From JAJYKC01 sp035545735 (GTDB lineage: Bacteria; Acidobacteriota; Terriglobia; Bryobacterales; Bryobacteraceae), in contig DASZXS010000042.1 in assembly GCA_035545735.1 (NCBI GenBank), positions 53,824 through 117,823 of the forward strand: a stretch of 64,000 nucleotides of DNA. Reading direction: 5' to 3'. A program made the translations under genes and the position numbers. The notes beneath the pieces were generated by a model. That model ran no database searches and was not told the DNA's origin. It saw only the letters and a list, made by a program, of their open reading frames with translations. Positions 32,090-41,612 of this stretch are shown here, piece by piece. Numbering within the stretch: position 1 is the stretch's first letter; every line of letters starts with the position of its first letter.

Positions 32090-33604
32090 CTACAACTCGA
32101 ACGTGATCCCTTGCGCCAGCGGCGCTTCGCTGGACCAGTTGGCGGTCACGGTCTGCCGGCGCATGTACGCCTTCCAGGCGTCGCTACCGGATTCGCGGCC
32201 GCCGCCCGTGTCTTTCTCTCCCCCAAACGCTCCGCCGATTTCCGCGCCGCTGGTGCCGATGTTCACATTCGCGATTCCGCAGTCGCTTCCGCAATGGCTC
32301 AGGAACGTCTCCGCGGCGATCAGGCTATTGGTGAAGATCGCCGACGACAGCCCCTGCGGCACGGCGTTGTGCGCGGCGATCGCCTCTTCGAGCGTGTCGA
32401 ACTCGATCAGATAGAGGATCGGAGCGAACGTCTCCTCCTGCACGATGGGCATATCGGCCCGCGCTTTCACCAGGGCTGGCTCGACGTAACAACCTCCGAG
32501 ATCTTTCCCTCCGTAGATAATCTCCCCTCCCTGCGCTCGGGCGGTTTCGAGCGCCCGCATCATCGACTCAACGGCCGCCCGGTCGATCAAGGGGCCTACC
32601 AGAGTCCTCTCGTCCATGGGATCACCGATGCGAATTCGTTGATAAGCGGCCTTCAATTTATCGATGAATAAAGGCGCGATATCTCGTTGTAAAAATAGCC
32701 TTCTAGTGCTTGTACAACGCTGGCCGGCCGTCCCCACGGCGGCGAAGAGCACGGCTTGCAATGCGAGGTCGGAGTTGGCGTCGTTCATCACGATCACGCC
32801 GTTGTTGCCGCCGAGTTCCAGCAGGGTTTTACCGAGCCGCCGGCCGGCCGTCTCGGCGACGGTCCGTCCCATTCGCACCGACCCGGTGGCGCTTACCAGC
32901 GCGACGCGCCTGTCTTCCAGCATGCGCTTTCCCACCACCTGGTCTTCGCCGATCACGAGACCGAACACGCCCTTCCAGCCGTGCTTCGCGAGGACGCGTT
33001 CGCAGATTCTATGCGTCGCGATCGCCGTGAGAGGCGTTTTGAGCGACGGCTTCCAGACGACCGTGTCGCCGCACACGGCGGCAATCAGCGCGTTCCAGGA
33101 CCACACGGCAACCGGGAAATTGAACGCCGAAATTACGCCAACAACCCCCAGAGGGTGCCATTGCTCGTACATCCGGTGCCCCGGGCGCTCACTGTGCATG
33201 GTGAACCCGTAGAGCTGCCGTGACAGGCCGACTGCAAAATCGGCAACGTCAATCATCTCCTGGACTTCACCCCGGCCTTCCGCCAGGATCTTGCCCATTT
33301 CGAGGGTCACGAGCGCGCCGAGGTCGTCCTTGTGCCGCCGGAGTTCGTCTCCAATCTCGCGGGCGATCTGCCCCCGCCGCGGCGCGGGCTCCTTCTTCCA
33401 GCTTTCGAACACCCGGACGGATTCCCGGATCCCCTGTTCGTAGTCTTCGCCGGTCGCGAGGCTGACCCGGGCCAGCACTCCGCCGTCAGCCGGGTTCACG
33501 GATGCGATTTCTGCGCCCTTGGCTTCTCCAAAGGAAGTGCCAGAGTTTCTTTCTGTTAGCCCTAATCTATGAAGTATTTCATGAGGTGTATTTTGGTGAG
33601 CCAT
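32090..33604 (-). CDS. Aldehyde dehydrogenase, ALDH7 (aminoadipate-semialdehyde) type
   Basis: This 504-residue enzyme has the catalytic Cys in GQRCTSTRR (C297) and Glu in LELGGNN (E263). The AFNFPVAVW and GTAGQRCTS blocks match the ALDH7/antiquitin group. That group oxidises 2-aminoadipate-6-semialdehyde in lysine breakdown, so this role is likely but a betaine-type aldehyde is possible. The start MAHQNTPHEI at 33604 lies seven bases past the cinA stop and ends the six-gene minus-strand run. Longer frames run into cinA and are not credible. Confidence 0.85.
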   Translation of the reverse strand: MAHQNTPHEILHRLGLTERNSGTSFGEAKGAEIASVNPADGGVLARVSLATGEDYEQGIRESVRVFESWKKEPAPRRGQIAREIGDELRRHKDDLGALVTLEMGKILAEGRGEVQEMIDVADFAVGLSRQLYGFTMHSERPGHRMYEQWHPLGVVGVISAFNFPVAVWSWNALIAAVCGDTVVWKPSLKTPLTAIATHRICERVLAKHGWKGVFGLVIGEDQVVGKRMLEDRRVALVSATGSVRMGRTVAETAGRRLGKTLLELGGNNGVIVMNDANSDLALQAVLFAAVGTAGQRCTSTRRLFLQRDIAPLFIDKLKAAYQRIRIGDPMDERTLVGPLIDRAAVESMMRALETARAQGGEIIYGGKDLGGCYVEPALVKARADMPIVQEETFAPILYLIEFDTLEEAIAAHNAVPQGLSSAIFTNSLIAAETFLSHCGSDCGIANVNIGTSGAEIGGAFGGEKDTGGGRESGSDAWKAYMRRQTVTANWSSEAPLAQGITFEL

Positions 33605-33611
33605 GACGATC

Positions 33612-34850
33612 CTACCCAGGCCGGGTTCGGAGCAAACTACGGCGCAGCATGTCGATGGCGTACTGCGCTGCGAAGGTGCGGACGCGGGAGCGGTCGCCGT
33701 GCAGGTCAATCCGCCGGACGGGCGTCTGTTGTGGAGTGGCGAGCCCGATGAACACCAACCCGGGTGGATCTCCGTCCGGCCCGGCGTAGCCGGTCACCGA
33801 CAGGGCATACGTAGATCCTGTGCGCTCTCGTGCGGATTCCGCCATCGCTCTCGCCACGGGTTCACTGACCGCCGTGTGCGCGGCGATCAGTTCCGGGTCA
33901 ACGCCCAGTAGGGATGTCTTCATCTCATTGGTGTAGACGAGAAATCCTCCGCGAAAATAATCGGAGCTTCCGGGCACGCTGGTGATTCTTTCCGCGACCA
34001 GGCCCCCCGTGCAGCTCTCGGCGACGCTAAGCGAAGCGCCTCTTGCCCGGAGCAGGGCCCCGGTCGTGCTCTCCAGGTCCTCGCCATCGCGCGAGTAGAT
34101 GCGGTCGCCAAGCAGCGCGGATACCTGATTGTCCACTTCGTCCAGCAGGGTCTCCGCTTCGTCGACGGTCCGGCAGCGTGCCCGGAGATGAACATGAATC
34201 TCGCCCGACGCCGTCAGGATGGTGGTTGCCGGATTCTGGTACCGCGTGTATACGGGCGCGATGAGCGAATCGAGATCGGATTCCCCCAGGCCAACCACGC
34301 GCAGAAAATGAGAGCGGATGGCGAGCGGAGGCACCAGCCTTTGCAAACGGGGCAGGCACTCGTTCGCGAACAGCGGTTTCAACTCGCCGGGCGGGCCGGG
34401 CAGCAGCAGGATGACCGCGCCGTTGTGCTCAATCCATTGTCCTGGCGCCGTGCCGCGCCGGTTGGGAAGGATCTCCGCGCCTTCGACCACATAGGCCTGC
34501 CGCTTGTTGTTCTCAGCCATGCGGCGGTCCCATCGCCGGAACAACTCTTCAATTTCACTGCAGATTTGCTGGTTGAAAAGGAGCCGCCGCCCGGTCGCCG
34601 CGGCGGCGGCGTCCCGCGTAACATCGTCTTCGGTTGGCCCCAGGCCGCCGGTCAGGATCACAATGTTCGCCGCGGCGAGAGCTTGCCGGATGGACGCCGT
34701 CAGACGCTCCCGGTCGTCGCCGACAATCGATTTCTTGACCACTTCGATGCCCAATCCGTTCAACTCTTCGGTGAGGAAGAGAGAATTGGTATCAATTTTT
34801 TCCGGCGTCAATAATTCCGAGCCGGCGGCAATAATTTCGGCGTTTGCCAT
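33612..34850 (-). CDS. cinA: CinA-family nicotinamide mononucleotide deamidase / damage-inducible protein
   Basis: This 412-residue protein joins the N-terminal MoaB/COG1058 domain (about 1-170: GSELLTPEKIDTNS and LTGGLGPTEDD) to the C-terminal CinA deamidase domain (about 250-405: VAESCTGGLVAERIT and VSGYAG-like VTGYAGPDGD). Full-length two-domain CinA proteins handle ADP-ribose and deamidated nicotinamide mononucleotide. It starts six bases after the TIG/NHL gene stop and lies in the rimO operon. Confidence 0.93.
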   Translation of the reverse strand: MANAEIIAAGSELLTPEKIDTNSLFLTEELNGLGIEVVKKSIVGDDRERLTASIRQALAAANIVILTGGLGPTEDDVTRDAAAAATGRRLLFNQQICSEIEELFRRWDRRMAENNKRQAYVVEGAEILPNRRGTAPGQWIEHNGAVILLLPGPPGELKPLFANECLPRLQRLVPPLAIRSHFLRVVGLGESDLDSLIAPVYTRYQNPATTILTASGEIHVHLRARCRTVDEAETLLDEVDNQVSALLGDRIYSRDGEDLESTTGALLRARGASLSVAESCTGGLVAERITSVPGSSDYFRGGFLVYTNEMKTSLLGVDPELIAAHTAVSEPVARAMAESARERTGSTYALSVTGYAGPDGDPPGLVFIGLATPQQTPVRRIDLHGDRSRVRTFAAQYAIDMLRRSLLRTRPG

Positions 34851-34856
34851 GCCGGA

Positions 34857-35885
34857 TCAGGGAATTGGACGGCCCGTAATGCCGACGTCCACGCGGAAGA
34901 GCGCATCATGCGTGGCCACAATCATGGACCGGGAGGGGGCAAAGGCCAGCCCTACGATTCCCGGGCCGGAGAGAAACAGTTCGGCTTCGCCGCCCGGGTT
35001 AATCCGAATCACGCCGCGGCGGCCGGCGAACGACGCCGCAACATACAGGTTCCCTTCGGCATCGAATGCCAGCCCTTGAGGACGCCCCACGCCGCGATAG
35101 AAGACTTCCACCACACCCGCCGGCGACACGCGGTGAACCACGTCGAAGCTCGACGTGGTGGGACCGGTGATGTAGAGGTATCCTTCCGGCCCGAAGGCCA
35201 GATGGTAGGCGGCGAGCGAAGGTTCGATGGTCGCGAATACATAGATCTGGCGCGACCGGCTGATTTTGAAGATGGTCCCGCTGCGGTCTCCGACGTATAG
35301 ATTGTCGTCCGCGTCGAAGGCGATTCCGGTCGAAACGCCCATGCCTTCGACATAGGGGCTGAAGCTGCCGTTCGCGCCGATCTGATAAACCACCCCGTCG
35401 TTCCGGCTGGAGCAATAGAGCACCCCGTCGCGATCGAACGTCAGTCCTGTGGCGTTGACCAGATCAGTCACGAAAGGCCGCACGGTGTAGTTTAAATCGA
35501 TTTGATAGATCGAAACCGGGGTCTTTTGCCCGCGCGGGCCGCTCAGCGTGGCGTAGATGTTGCCGAAGGAATCCACCGCCGGGTTGTCCACCGGATGCAG
35601 GCCGTCGGCAATCTGCACACCGACGTCGCAGGTCCATGCCGGGCTCGACTTTGCGGCGTTTTCGAGCACCAGGTCGCCGGCCGTCGCCCCTTCCGGCACT
35701 CGTACGATCACGTAGGAATCCGATCCGACAACAATCGGAGCTTCGATGTCTCCGATGGTGACCCGAGGCCGATCCGTTCCCGACATCCCTTTCCCGCGGA
35801 TTTGAAACTCCCCTCCGGGGATTGCCGCAGCGGGCGAAATCTGCGAAATCTGGGGCCGCCCGTTGCTCTCTTTGCGTAAGGCCAT
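34857..35885 (-). CDS. TIG-domain plus NHL/SMP-30-like beta-propeller protein
   Basis: This 342-residue protein starts MALRKESNGRPQISQISPAA. An N-terminal IPT/TIG domain (about 10-95: AAAIPGGEFQIRGKGM, then TIGDIEAPIVV) is followed by a propeller of six or so NHL/gluconolactonase-like blades (about 105-340: VDSFGNIYAT, FDADDNLYVGD, FDAEGNLYVAA). There is no signal peptide from this start, unusual for TIG proteins. The start at 35885 follows the pgpA stop; MVQSLLN at 35906 is an alternative. Function unknown. Confidence 0.7.
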   Translation of the reverse strand: MALRKESNGRPQISQISPAAAIPGGEFQIRGKGMSGTDRPRVTIGDIEAPIVVGSDSYVIVRVPEGATAGDLVLENAAKSSPAWTCDVGVQIADGLHPVDNPAVDSFGNIYATLSGPRGQKTPVSIYQIDLNYTVRPFVTDLVNATGLTFDRDGVLYCSSRNDGVVYQIGANGSFSPYVEGMGVSTGIAFDADDNLYVGDRSGTIFKISRSRQIYVFATIEPSLAAYHLAFGPEGYLYITGPTTSSFDVVHRVSPAGVVEVFYRGVGRPQGLAFDAEGNLYVAASFAGRRGVIRINPGGEAELFLSGPGIVGLAFAPSRSMIVATHDALFRVDVGITGRPIP

Positions 35886-35887
35886 AT

Positions 35888-36367
35888 TCAATAAAGATTG
35901 AACCATCCGAGTGTGAATAACACAAGCGCCGCATAGACGCCGGCCATCACGTCGTCGAGGACAATGCCCGCTCCGCCCGGAACCGATTCGATCCGCCGTA
36001 CCGGGAAGGGTTTCCAAATGTCGAAAATCCGGAACAGCAGGAACGCCGCCAGCCAGCTTTTCCAGTTGAGCGCCGCCGCTCCAGCCAGCGTCACCCACTG
36101 CCCGATCACTTCATCCACGACGACGAACTGCGGGTCCTTTTTCCCCGCCTGCCGCGCAACCTCTCCAGCCGCCCAAATCCCCGGAACCAGCAACAGCGCG
36201 GCCAGAATTCCGAAAGCAGGAGCGGGCGTGCGCCATAGGTGATGGAGGACCAGCCCGACCACGATCGCCGCCGCGGAACCGGCTGTGCCGGGCCCCTTCG
36301 GCCAGTACCCGCATCCAAACCATGTTGCAATCCAGCGGGCCGCGATCGAGCGAGCGCTAGTCTTCAT
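35888..36367 (-). CDS. pgpA: Phosphatidylglycerophosphatase A
   Basis: This 159-residue membrane enzyme removes phosphate from phosphatidylglycerophosphate to give phosphatidylglycerol. The KGPGTAGS motif (about residues 23-30), the metal-binding VVVDEVIGQW and the RIFDIWKPFP segment with LDDVMAG are present. About four membrane segments are predicted. The start MKTSARSI at 36367 overlaps the yacG end by 11 bases; a longer frame from 36445 lies within yacG. Position in the rimO operon suggests housekeeping expression. Confidence 0.92.
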   Translation of the reverse strand: MKTSARSIAARWIATWFGCGYWPKGPGTAGSAAAIVVGLVLHHLWRTPAPAFGILAALLLVPGIWAAGEVARQAGKKDPQFVVVDEVIGQWVTLAGAAALNWKSWLAAFLLFRIFDIWKPFPVRRIESVPGGAGIVLDDVMAGVYAALVLFTLGWFNLY

Positions 36368-36545
36368 GCTCCGGTTCTGGTTCCACCGGCTCGGGTTCTG
36401 CAGCCGCGGAATGACCCGCCGGAGACGAGATGACATACTTTCCATCCGACCAATTGGCCAGATCGATCAGACGGCAGCGGTCGCTACAGAATGGAGAGAA
36501 CCCCGCTTTCGGATCGACCTCTTTTTTGCAGATAGGACACCGCAT
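36357..36545 (-). CDS. yacG: YacG-like zinc-finger protein (DNA gyrase inhibitor family)
   Basis: This 62-residue protein shows the YacG zinc site: CPICKK near the start, then FCSDRCRLIDLANW. YacG inhibits DNA gyrase in E. coli. The start at 36545 (MRCPICKK) gives the usual length; an upstream ATG at 36590 would overlap rimO by 29 bases. An acidic tail (PEPVEPEPEHED) ends the protein. Confidence 0.9.
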   Translation of the reverse strand: MRCPICKKEVDPKAGFSPFCSDRCRLIDLANWSDGKYVISSPAGHSAAAEPEPVEPEPEHED

Positions 36546-36561
36546 AAGACGCTGGGGCCGC

Positions 36562-37977
36562 CTACCGTGCGACGGGCGCGGTTTGTCCACGCGGCGCCGC
36601 GAGGATCGGAAACGGGCTCGCCCGGAGACCGGGCGCCGCCGTCTCCGGCGAATCGATCAAAGCCCCCGCCAGATCGTAATCGTAGGCTTCAGAGATGCGC
36701 ATCTTCCGGATCTCTCCCGGCCTGGCCTCGCTCCCGTTGAAATCGGTGATATAGGAGACGCCGTCGATTTCCGGAGCTTGCGTGGCAAGCCTGCCTTGCC
36801 ACAAGAGATCGCTCTCTTCCGAGGGGCCCTCCACAAGCACGTCCAGCTCCCGCCCCACCAGGGCGCGGTTCCGCGCGCGCGAGATCTTGCGCTGCGCGGC
36901 CATCAGATGACGCTTGCGGTTATAGATATCGCGCGCGCCTACTTTTCCGTCGAGATGAAAACTCGCGCTGGTGTCTTCGTCCGAGTACGAAAAGACTCCC
37001 AGGCGGTCGAATTGCGCGGCTTTTGCGAACTGGCAAAGCTCTTCAAAATCAGCGTCGGTTTCGCCCGGGAATCCGACGATCATGCTGGTGCGAATCGCCA
37101 CGCCTGGAATGGTGGCGCGGATCTTTTCGAGCAGTTTCAGGAAGAAATCGCCGCTCGATCCGCGCTTCATGCGCTTCAAGACCTCGCGGCTGGCGTGCTG
37201 GAGCGGCATGTCGATATATTTCACCAGCGACGGATGCGCGGCGATGGTATCCAACAGCTTCTGCGTGATCTTGTTCGGATAACAGTAGAGAAACCGGACC
37301 CACTTCACATGTTCCGTCTCAATCCGGGCCAGGCGGCCCAGCAGCATCGCCAGTCCATCCTTCAGGCCCAGGTCCTCACCGTAACAGGTGGTGTCCTGGC
37401 CGATCAGATTGATCTCGCGCACGCCCTGCGAAAACAGACGCGTGGCTTCCGCGATCACCGACTCGAAGCGGCGGCTCCGGAACTTGCCCCGGTACTGCGG
37501 GATGACGCAAAACGTGCAGGGGTGGTCGCAGCCTTCCGCGATCTTGATGTACGCGTAATGGCGTCCCGTCGAGAGCACGCGAGGCGTGAGGTCGTGATAG
37601 AGGTAGGGCTCGAAGGGCTTGGCTGGAGCGTCGCTGCCTTCGCAGAGCGCGACAACGCGGTCCAGTTCATTGGTGCCGATCAGCGCATCGACTTCCGGCA
37701 TATCCTTCTGGATGTCTCCGCGGTACCGCTCCACCAGGCAGCCGGCGACGATCAGCTTGCTGGCCTTTCCGGATTTCTTGTACTCTGCCATCTCGAGGAT
37801 GGTATCGACGGATTCCTGCTTCGCAGGATCGATAAAGCTACAGGTATTGACAACGATGACGTCGGCGTCGGCGGGCTCGTGCGTGAGCTGATGACCGCGT
37901 TCCACCAACTGGCCCATCATCACCTCGGTATCGACGAGATTTTTTGGGCAGCCGAGACTAATGAAACCGATTTTCAA
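36562..37977 (-). CDS. rimO: Ribosomal protein S12 methylthiotransferase
   Basis: This 471-residue radical SAM enzyme adds a methylthio group to Asp of ribosomal protein S12. Two Fe-S clusters are visible: C10, C46 and C80 in the N-terminal domain, and C150-x3-C154-x2-C157 (EGCDHPCTFC) in the radical SAM core. A TRAM-like domain (about 375-440) is followed by a low-complexity tail. The start is TTG at 37977. It heads the run yacG, pgpA, TIG/NHL, cinA, ALDH. The C-terminus is slightly longer than usual. Confidence 0.94.
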   Translation of the reverse strand: MKIGFISLGCPKNLVDTEVMMGQLVERGHQLTHEPADADVIVVNTCSFIDPAKQESVDTILEMAEYKKSGKASKLIVAGCLVERYRGDIQKDMPEVDALIGTNELDRVVALCEGSDAPAKPFEPYLYHDLTPRVLSTGRHYAYIKIAEGCDHPCTFCVIPQYRGKFRSRRFESVIAEATRLFSQGVREINLIGQDTTCYGEDLGLKDGLAMLLGRLARIETEHVKWVRFLYCYPNKITQKLLDTIAAHPSLVKYIDMPLQHASREVLKRMKRGSSGDFFLKLLEKIRATIPGVAIRTSMIVGFPGETDADFEELCQFAKAAQFDRLGVFSYSDEDTSASFHLDGKVGARDIYNRKRHLMAAQRKISRARNRALVGRELDVLVEGPSEESDLLWQGRLATQAPEIDGVSYITDFNGSEARPGEIRKMRISEAYDYDLAGALIDSPETAAPGLRASPFPILAAPRGQTAPVAR

Positions 37978-38061
37978 GATATTTCCAGCGGAGGGAGTTG
38001 AACTCCCAGAATAGCAAATCGGCCTTTACGGCACGGCAAACTGGCGATGGCTGCCCGCGGC

Positions 38062-38853
38062 TTAGTCTTGGAGGATCGGAAGCAAAGCCGCCGGCTCGGA
38101 CGCCTCCGGCACGCCGTCCAAGTCGAGATACCGCGGATCGAGCAACCGCTCCGGCTGAAGGTTTCCCATCGCCGAGAGCAGCGTCTCTTTCATATGCGGG
38201 TACTCCTTTTCGATTTCCGAGAAAAGACCGCGAATCGACTTGCGCACCGTCCCCGCGCGCTGGGAACAGCCGCAAGGGATTACCGGCGCGCCGAGCGAGG
38301 CGGCGAATTGGGCCGTGAGCTCCTCGTTCACATATACGAGCGGACGGATCAGCCGGAAGTCTTTCTCGCGGGACCACGTGATGGCGGGCAGTGCGCTCAC
38401 CCGGCCCGTAAACATCGCGTTGCGGAGAAACGATTCGCAAAAGTCGTCGGCGGTATGTCCAAACGCAATCACGTTCGCGCCCAGCTCGCGCACAATCTGG
38501 TACACGGCGCGGCGGCGGTAACGCGAGCAAAGGTCGCAGCCATGCTCCGGCTGCTCTTCGAGAAGCCGGAACGAAGGATTGTCGCGATGATACGTCCAGT
38601 CGACGCCGCGCCCGCGCAGCCACTCCCCCATCGGCTCGATGGGACGCAGAAATTTCCCCTGTTCGACGGTGAACGCGCATACCGAGAACCGGACCGGCGC
38701 GCGCCTGGCGAGCAACAGCAACGCTTCGAGCAAGGTGACGGAATCCTTGCCGCCCGAAAGCGCCACCGCGACGCGGTCCCCATCGCGAATCATCTTGAAG
38801 CGATGGATCGCCTCACCCACTTTCCTGAGCAGCGTTTTTTCTAAATCGATCAT
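38062..38853 (-). CDS. ttcA: tRNA 2-thiocytidine synthetase TtcA-like
   Basis: This 263-residue protein has the PP-loop SGGKDS (33-38) that activates the tRNA base with ATP, and a CDLC pair (C106, C109) for a Fe-S cluster, with CGC later in the chain (VIPCGCSQ). It thiolates C32 of certain tRNAs. The ATG at 38853 has GGAG eight bases upstream; 38871 is an in-frame alternative. It precedes rimO by 84 bases on the same strand, so tRNA and ribosome modification genes lie together. Confidence 0.9.
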   Translation of the reverse strand: MIDLEKTLLRKVGEAIHRFKMIRDGDRVAVALSGGKDSVTLLEALLLLARRAPVRFSVCAFTVEQGKFLRPIEPMGEWLRGRGVDWTYHRDNPSFRLLEEQPEHGCDLCSRYRRRAVYQIVRELGANVIAFGHTADDFCESFLRNAMFTGRVSALPAITWSREKDFRLIRPLVYVNEELTAQFAASLGAPVIPCGCSQRAGTVRKSIRGLFSEIEKEYPHMKETLLSAMGNLQPERLLDPRYLDLDGVPEASEPAALLPILQD

Positions 38854-38918
38854 GAGCCGGACTCCCTTCATTATTGTCCATGCTTTGCGCCGCCGGATGA
38901 AATAGAGTATTTAAGATC

Positions 38919-41612
38919 ATGGCGAACGGCAAGGGCACTCCACGCAGGACGTTTCTCCAACAGGCGCTCGCTACGGGCGTAGCCATCGAGGCAGGCGCCC
39001 CAGGCGGCGTCCAGGCGCAATCGCCGCCCCGTCCGGCTTCGCGGCCCGCGGAGGAGGCCGTCGTGTTCCCCCGTACATTCACGGGCCGGCATCTGCAGAC
39101 GATTGCGTTTCCGCTCGGTGGCGTCGCCGCGGGCAGCCTGAGCCTTGGCGGCCGGGGGCAGTTGCGCGACTGGGAGATTTTCAACCGTCCCGATAAAGGC
39201 GCCGTTCCCTCCTACGCTTTTCCCGCGATTTGGGCGCGGGCCGCTGGGAAGAAGCCGGTCGCAAAGGTGCTCGAATCGCGCATTCAACCTCCCTATACCG
39301 GCGCGAGCGGCCTCGGCTCGGAGAATGTGCCGGGTTTAGTGCGGCTGGATGAGGCTCGCTTTACCGGCGAATATCCCCTCGCCCGCATCGATTTCGCGGA
39401 CCGGGAACTTCCGGTCACCGTATCGCTGGAGGCCTTCTCGCCGTTTATCCCGCACGACGCGGAGGACTCCGGATTGCCGGTCGCCGTGCTGCGTTATCGC
39501 GTGACGAACCCCGGCGCGGCGCCGGCGGCGGTGACGGTCGGTTTTGCGATTGAAAATCCCATCTTCCTGCCCGATGACAAGAAGTCGCAAGACGGCCGCG
39601 CGATCGAGTACCGGGAAGACCAGCGCCTTGCCGGCCTCCTCTATAGCAACCAGGCCCTTGCCGGAGATCACCCCATGTACGGCGAGTTTTTGGTTTCGCT
39701 GCTCGATCGCGGCGATGCCAGGCTCACCCACTGGCGCGGCTGGCCCCGGAGTCCCTGGTGGAACGCCCCCATGCTGTTTTGGGATGATTTCTCCGACGAC
39801 GGAATGCTCGGTGACGAACCCGACCCGCGCAACCATGTCGGCGCTTTCTGCGCCCAGCGAAGCGTCCCGCCGCGCCGTTCCGTGGACTTCACTTTCCTGT
39901 TAGCCTGGCGCTTCCCGAACCGGACTCCGGATTGGTGCGGATGGGACGCACCAAAGGGCGACGAGCACACCATTATCGGGAATCACTACGCGGTACGGTT
40001 TCCCGGCGCGTGGGAGGCAGCTTCCTACGCCGCGGAAAATTTGCCGCGCCTCGAAGCGAAAACCCGGCTGTTTGTCTCCTCGTTTCGCGATAGCTCCTTG
40101 CCGGCCGCCGTCAAAGACGCCGCCAGCGCCAACCTGTCCACGCTCGCGAGCACCGTCTGCTTCCGCACCGCGGATGGGGAGTTTCACGGCTTTGAAGGCG
40201 TCAACGACAAGCGCGGGTGCTGCTTCGGAAACTGCACGCACGTCTGGAACTATGAAACGACGACGGCGCACGTGTTTCCCTCGCTCGCCCGTTCGCTGCG
40301 TTCCGCCTCGTTCGGCTATTCGATGGACGACGATGGGGCCATTCACTTCCGGCAACTGCTACCCGGGGGCAAGGCGCGGTCCGGCTACGCGGCAGCCGAC
40401 GGGCAGATGGGTCAGATCCTGCACGCCTATCTCGATTGGAGCCTCTCCGGCGATAACGAGTGGTTGAAGGGTATCTGGCCGCGAGTGAAAAAGGCTCTGG
40501 AATTTGCCTGGGTGCGCGGCGGGTGGGATGCCGACAAGGACGGCGTGCTCGAAGGCGTGCAGCACAATACCTACGACGTCGAGTTCTACGGCCCGAATCC
40601 GGACTGCGGGGTGCTCTATCTCGGCGCGCTGCGTGCCTGCGAGGAAATGGCGCGGGCAACGGGCGATAACGTATCGGCGGATGAGTACCGGCGCCTCTTC
40701 GATTCCGGCAGCAGGTGGATCGACGCGAATCTGTTCAACGGCGAATTCTACATTCAGAAAATACGGGGCTTCCGCACGGACGAGATCGCTCCGCATCTGC
40801 GCAGTTCGATGGGCTCGGAGGGCACCGAGCATCCGGAATATCAGGTGGGCGAAGGCTGCCTGGCGGACCAGTTGCTAGGGCAGTATTTAGCCAACGTGGC
40901 GGGCTTGGGCCCGCTGCTGAGCGCCCGGAATGTCCATGCCGCGCTCCGCTCCATCTTCAAGTACAATTACAAGCCGACTCTCGCGGATCACGATTCCGTG
41001 CAGCGCACCTATGCGCTGAACGACGAAGCTGCTCTGGTGATCTGCGACTACGGCAAGGCTCAGCGCCCCCGCATTCCGTTTCCTTACTATGCCGAGGCCT
41101 GGACCGGGGTGGAGTATTCGACCGCGTCGCTGTTCATCAGCGAAGGACTGACGCGCGAGGGCATTGAGGTCTTCAACAAGGTCCGGGCGCGCTATGACGG
41201 CGAGAAGCGCAATCCCTGGGACGAACCCGAATGCGGTCATCACTACGCGCGGGCGATGTCGGCTTGGTCCGGATTGCTGGGTCTGAGCGGCTTCCGCTAC
41301 CACGGGCCGGATGGTTCGCTGCGGGTTGCGCCGCGCATCGGCGGAGGAGACTTCCGTTGTTTCTGGGCGACGGGGACCGGATGGGGAACCTTTCGCCTTT
41401 CCCGCGCGGCCTTCCAGTTGAAAGTGCTGCACGGAGCCCTGCCGCTGCGCTCCTGTGAGCTGCCGGCGCGGGCGGGGAAGAGCCGCGTCACGGTGAACGC
41501 TTCCGCGGTCGAGCACCGGCTGCGGCAGTCGAGCGCCGGGACTACGGTTGAATTTTCGAGCCTCCAAACACTCGAAGAGAATGCGGAATTGAGGGTGGAT
41601 GCGATTCTATGA
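38919..41612 (+). CDS. GH116-like beta-glucosidase / glucosylceramidase (GBA2 family), Tat-exported
   Basis: This 897-residue protein has a twin-arginine type leader (PRRTFLQQALATG, about residues 8-20). The GBA2 N-terminal beta domain (about 60-390) is followed by an (alpha/alpha)6 catalytic domain (about 440-810). Motifs include FGYSMDDDG, the E545 region (VLEGVQHNTYD) and D650 (LADQLLGQ), which likely align with the nucleophile and acid/base of GH116 enzymes. It should hydrolyse beta-glucosides or glucolipids in the periplasm. The next gene overlaps its stop by four bases. Confidence 0.82.
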   Translation: MANGKGTPRRTFLQQALATGVAIEAGAPGGVQAQSPPRPASRPAEEAVVFPRTFTGRHLQTIAFPLGGVAAGSLSLGGRGQLRDWEIFNRPDKGAVPSYAFPAIWARAAGKKPVAKVLESRIQPPYTGASGLGSENVPGLVRLDEARFTGEYPLARIDFADRELPVTVSLEAFSPFIPHDAEDSGLPVAVLRYRVTNPGAAPAAVTVGFAIENPIFLPDDKKSQDGRAIEYREDQRLAGLLYSNQALAGDHPMYGEFLVSLLDRGDARLTHWRGWPRSPWWNAPMLFWDDFSDDGMLGDEPDPRNHVGAFCAQRSVPPRRSVDFTFLLAWRFPNRTPDWCGWDAPKGDEHTIIGNHYAVRFPGAWEAASYAAENLPRLEAKTRLFVSSFRDSSLPAAVKDAASANLSTLASTVCFRTADGEFHGFEGVNDKRGCCFGNCTHVWNYETTTAHVFPSLARSLRSASFGYSMDDDGAIHFRQLLPGGKARSGYAAADGQMGQILHAYLDWSLSGDNEWLKGIWPRVKKALEFAWVRGGWDADKDGVLEGVQHNTYDVEFYGPNPDCGVLYLGALRACEEMARATGDNVSADEYRRLFDSGSRWIDANLFNGEFYIQKIRGFRTDEIAPHLRSSMGSEGTEHPEYQVGEGCLADQLLGQYLANVAGLGPLLSARNVHAALRSIFKYNYKPTLADHDSVQRTYALNDEAALVICDYGKAQRPRIPFPYYAEAWTGVEYSTASLFISEGLTREGIEVFNKVRARYDGEKRNPWDEPECGHHYARAMSAWSGLLGLSGFRYHGPDGSLRVAPRIGGGDFRCFWATGTGWGTFRLSRAAFQLKVLHGALPLRSCELPARAGKSRVTVNASAVEHRLRQSSAGTTVEFSSLQTLEENAELRVDAIL

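Noticed and set aside
36430..38001. Plus-strand open frame opposite rimO
   Set aside because: rimO on the minus strand shows both Fe-S motifs; the opposite frame is a GC-driven shadow.
37985..38012. GGGAG-TTCAA-CTCCC on the minus strand looked like a tRNA T-arm upstream of rimO
   Set aside because: With a 7-base T-loop the stem mispairs, and no matching acceptor or anticodon arm is present. It is a plain hairpin.
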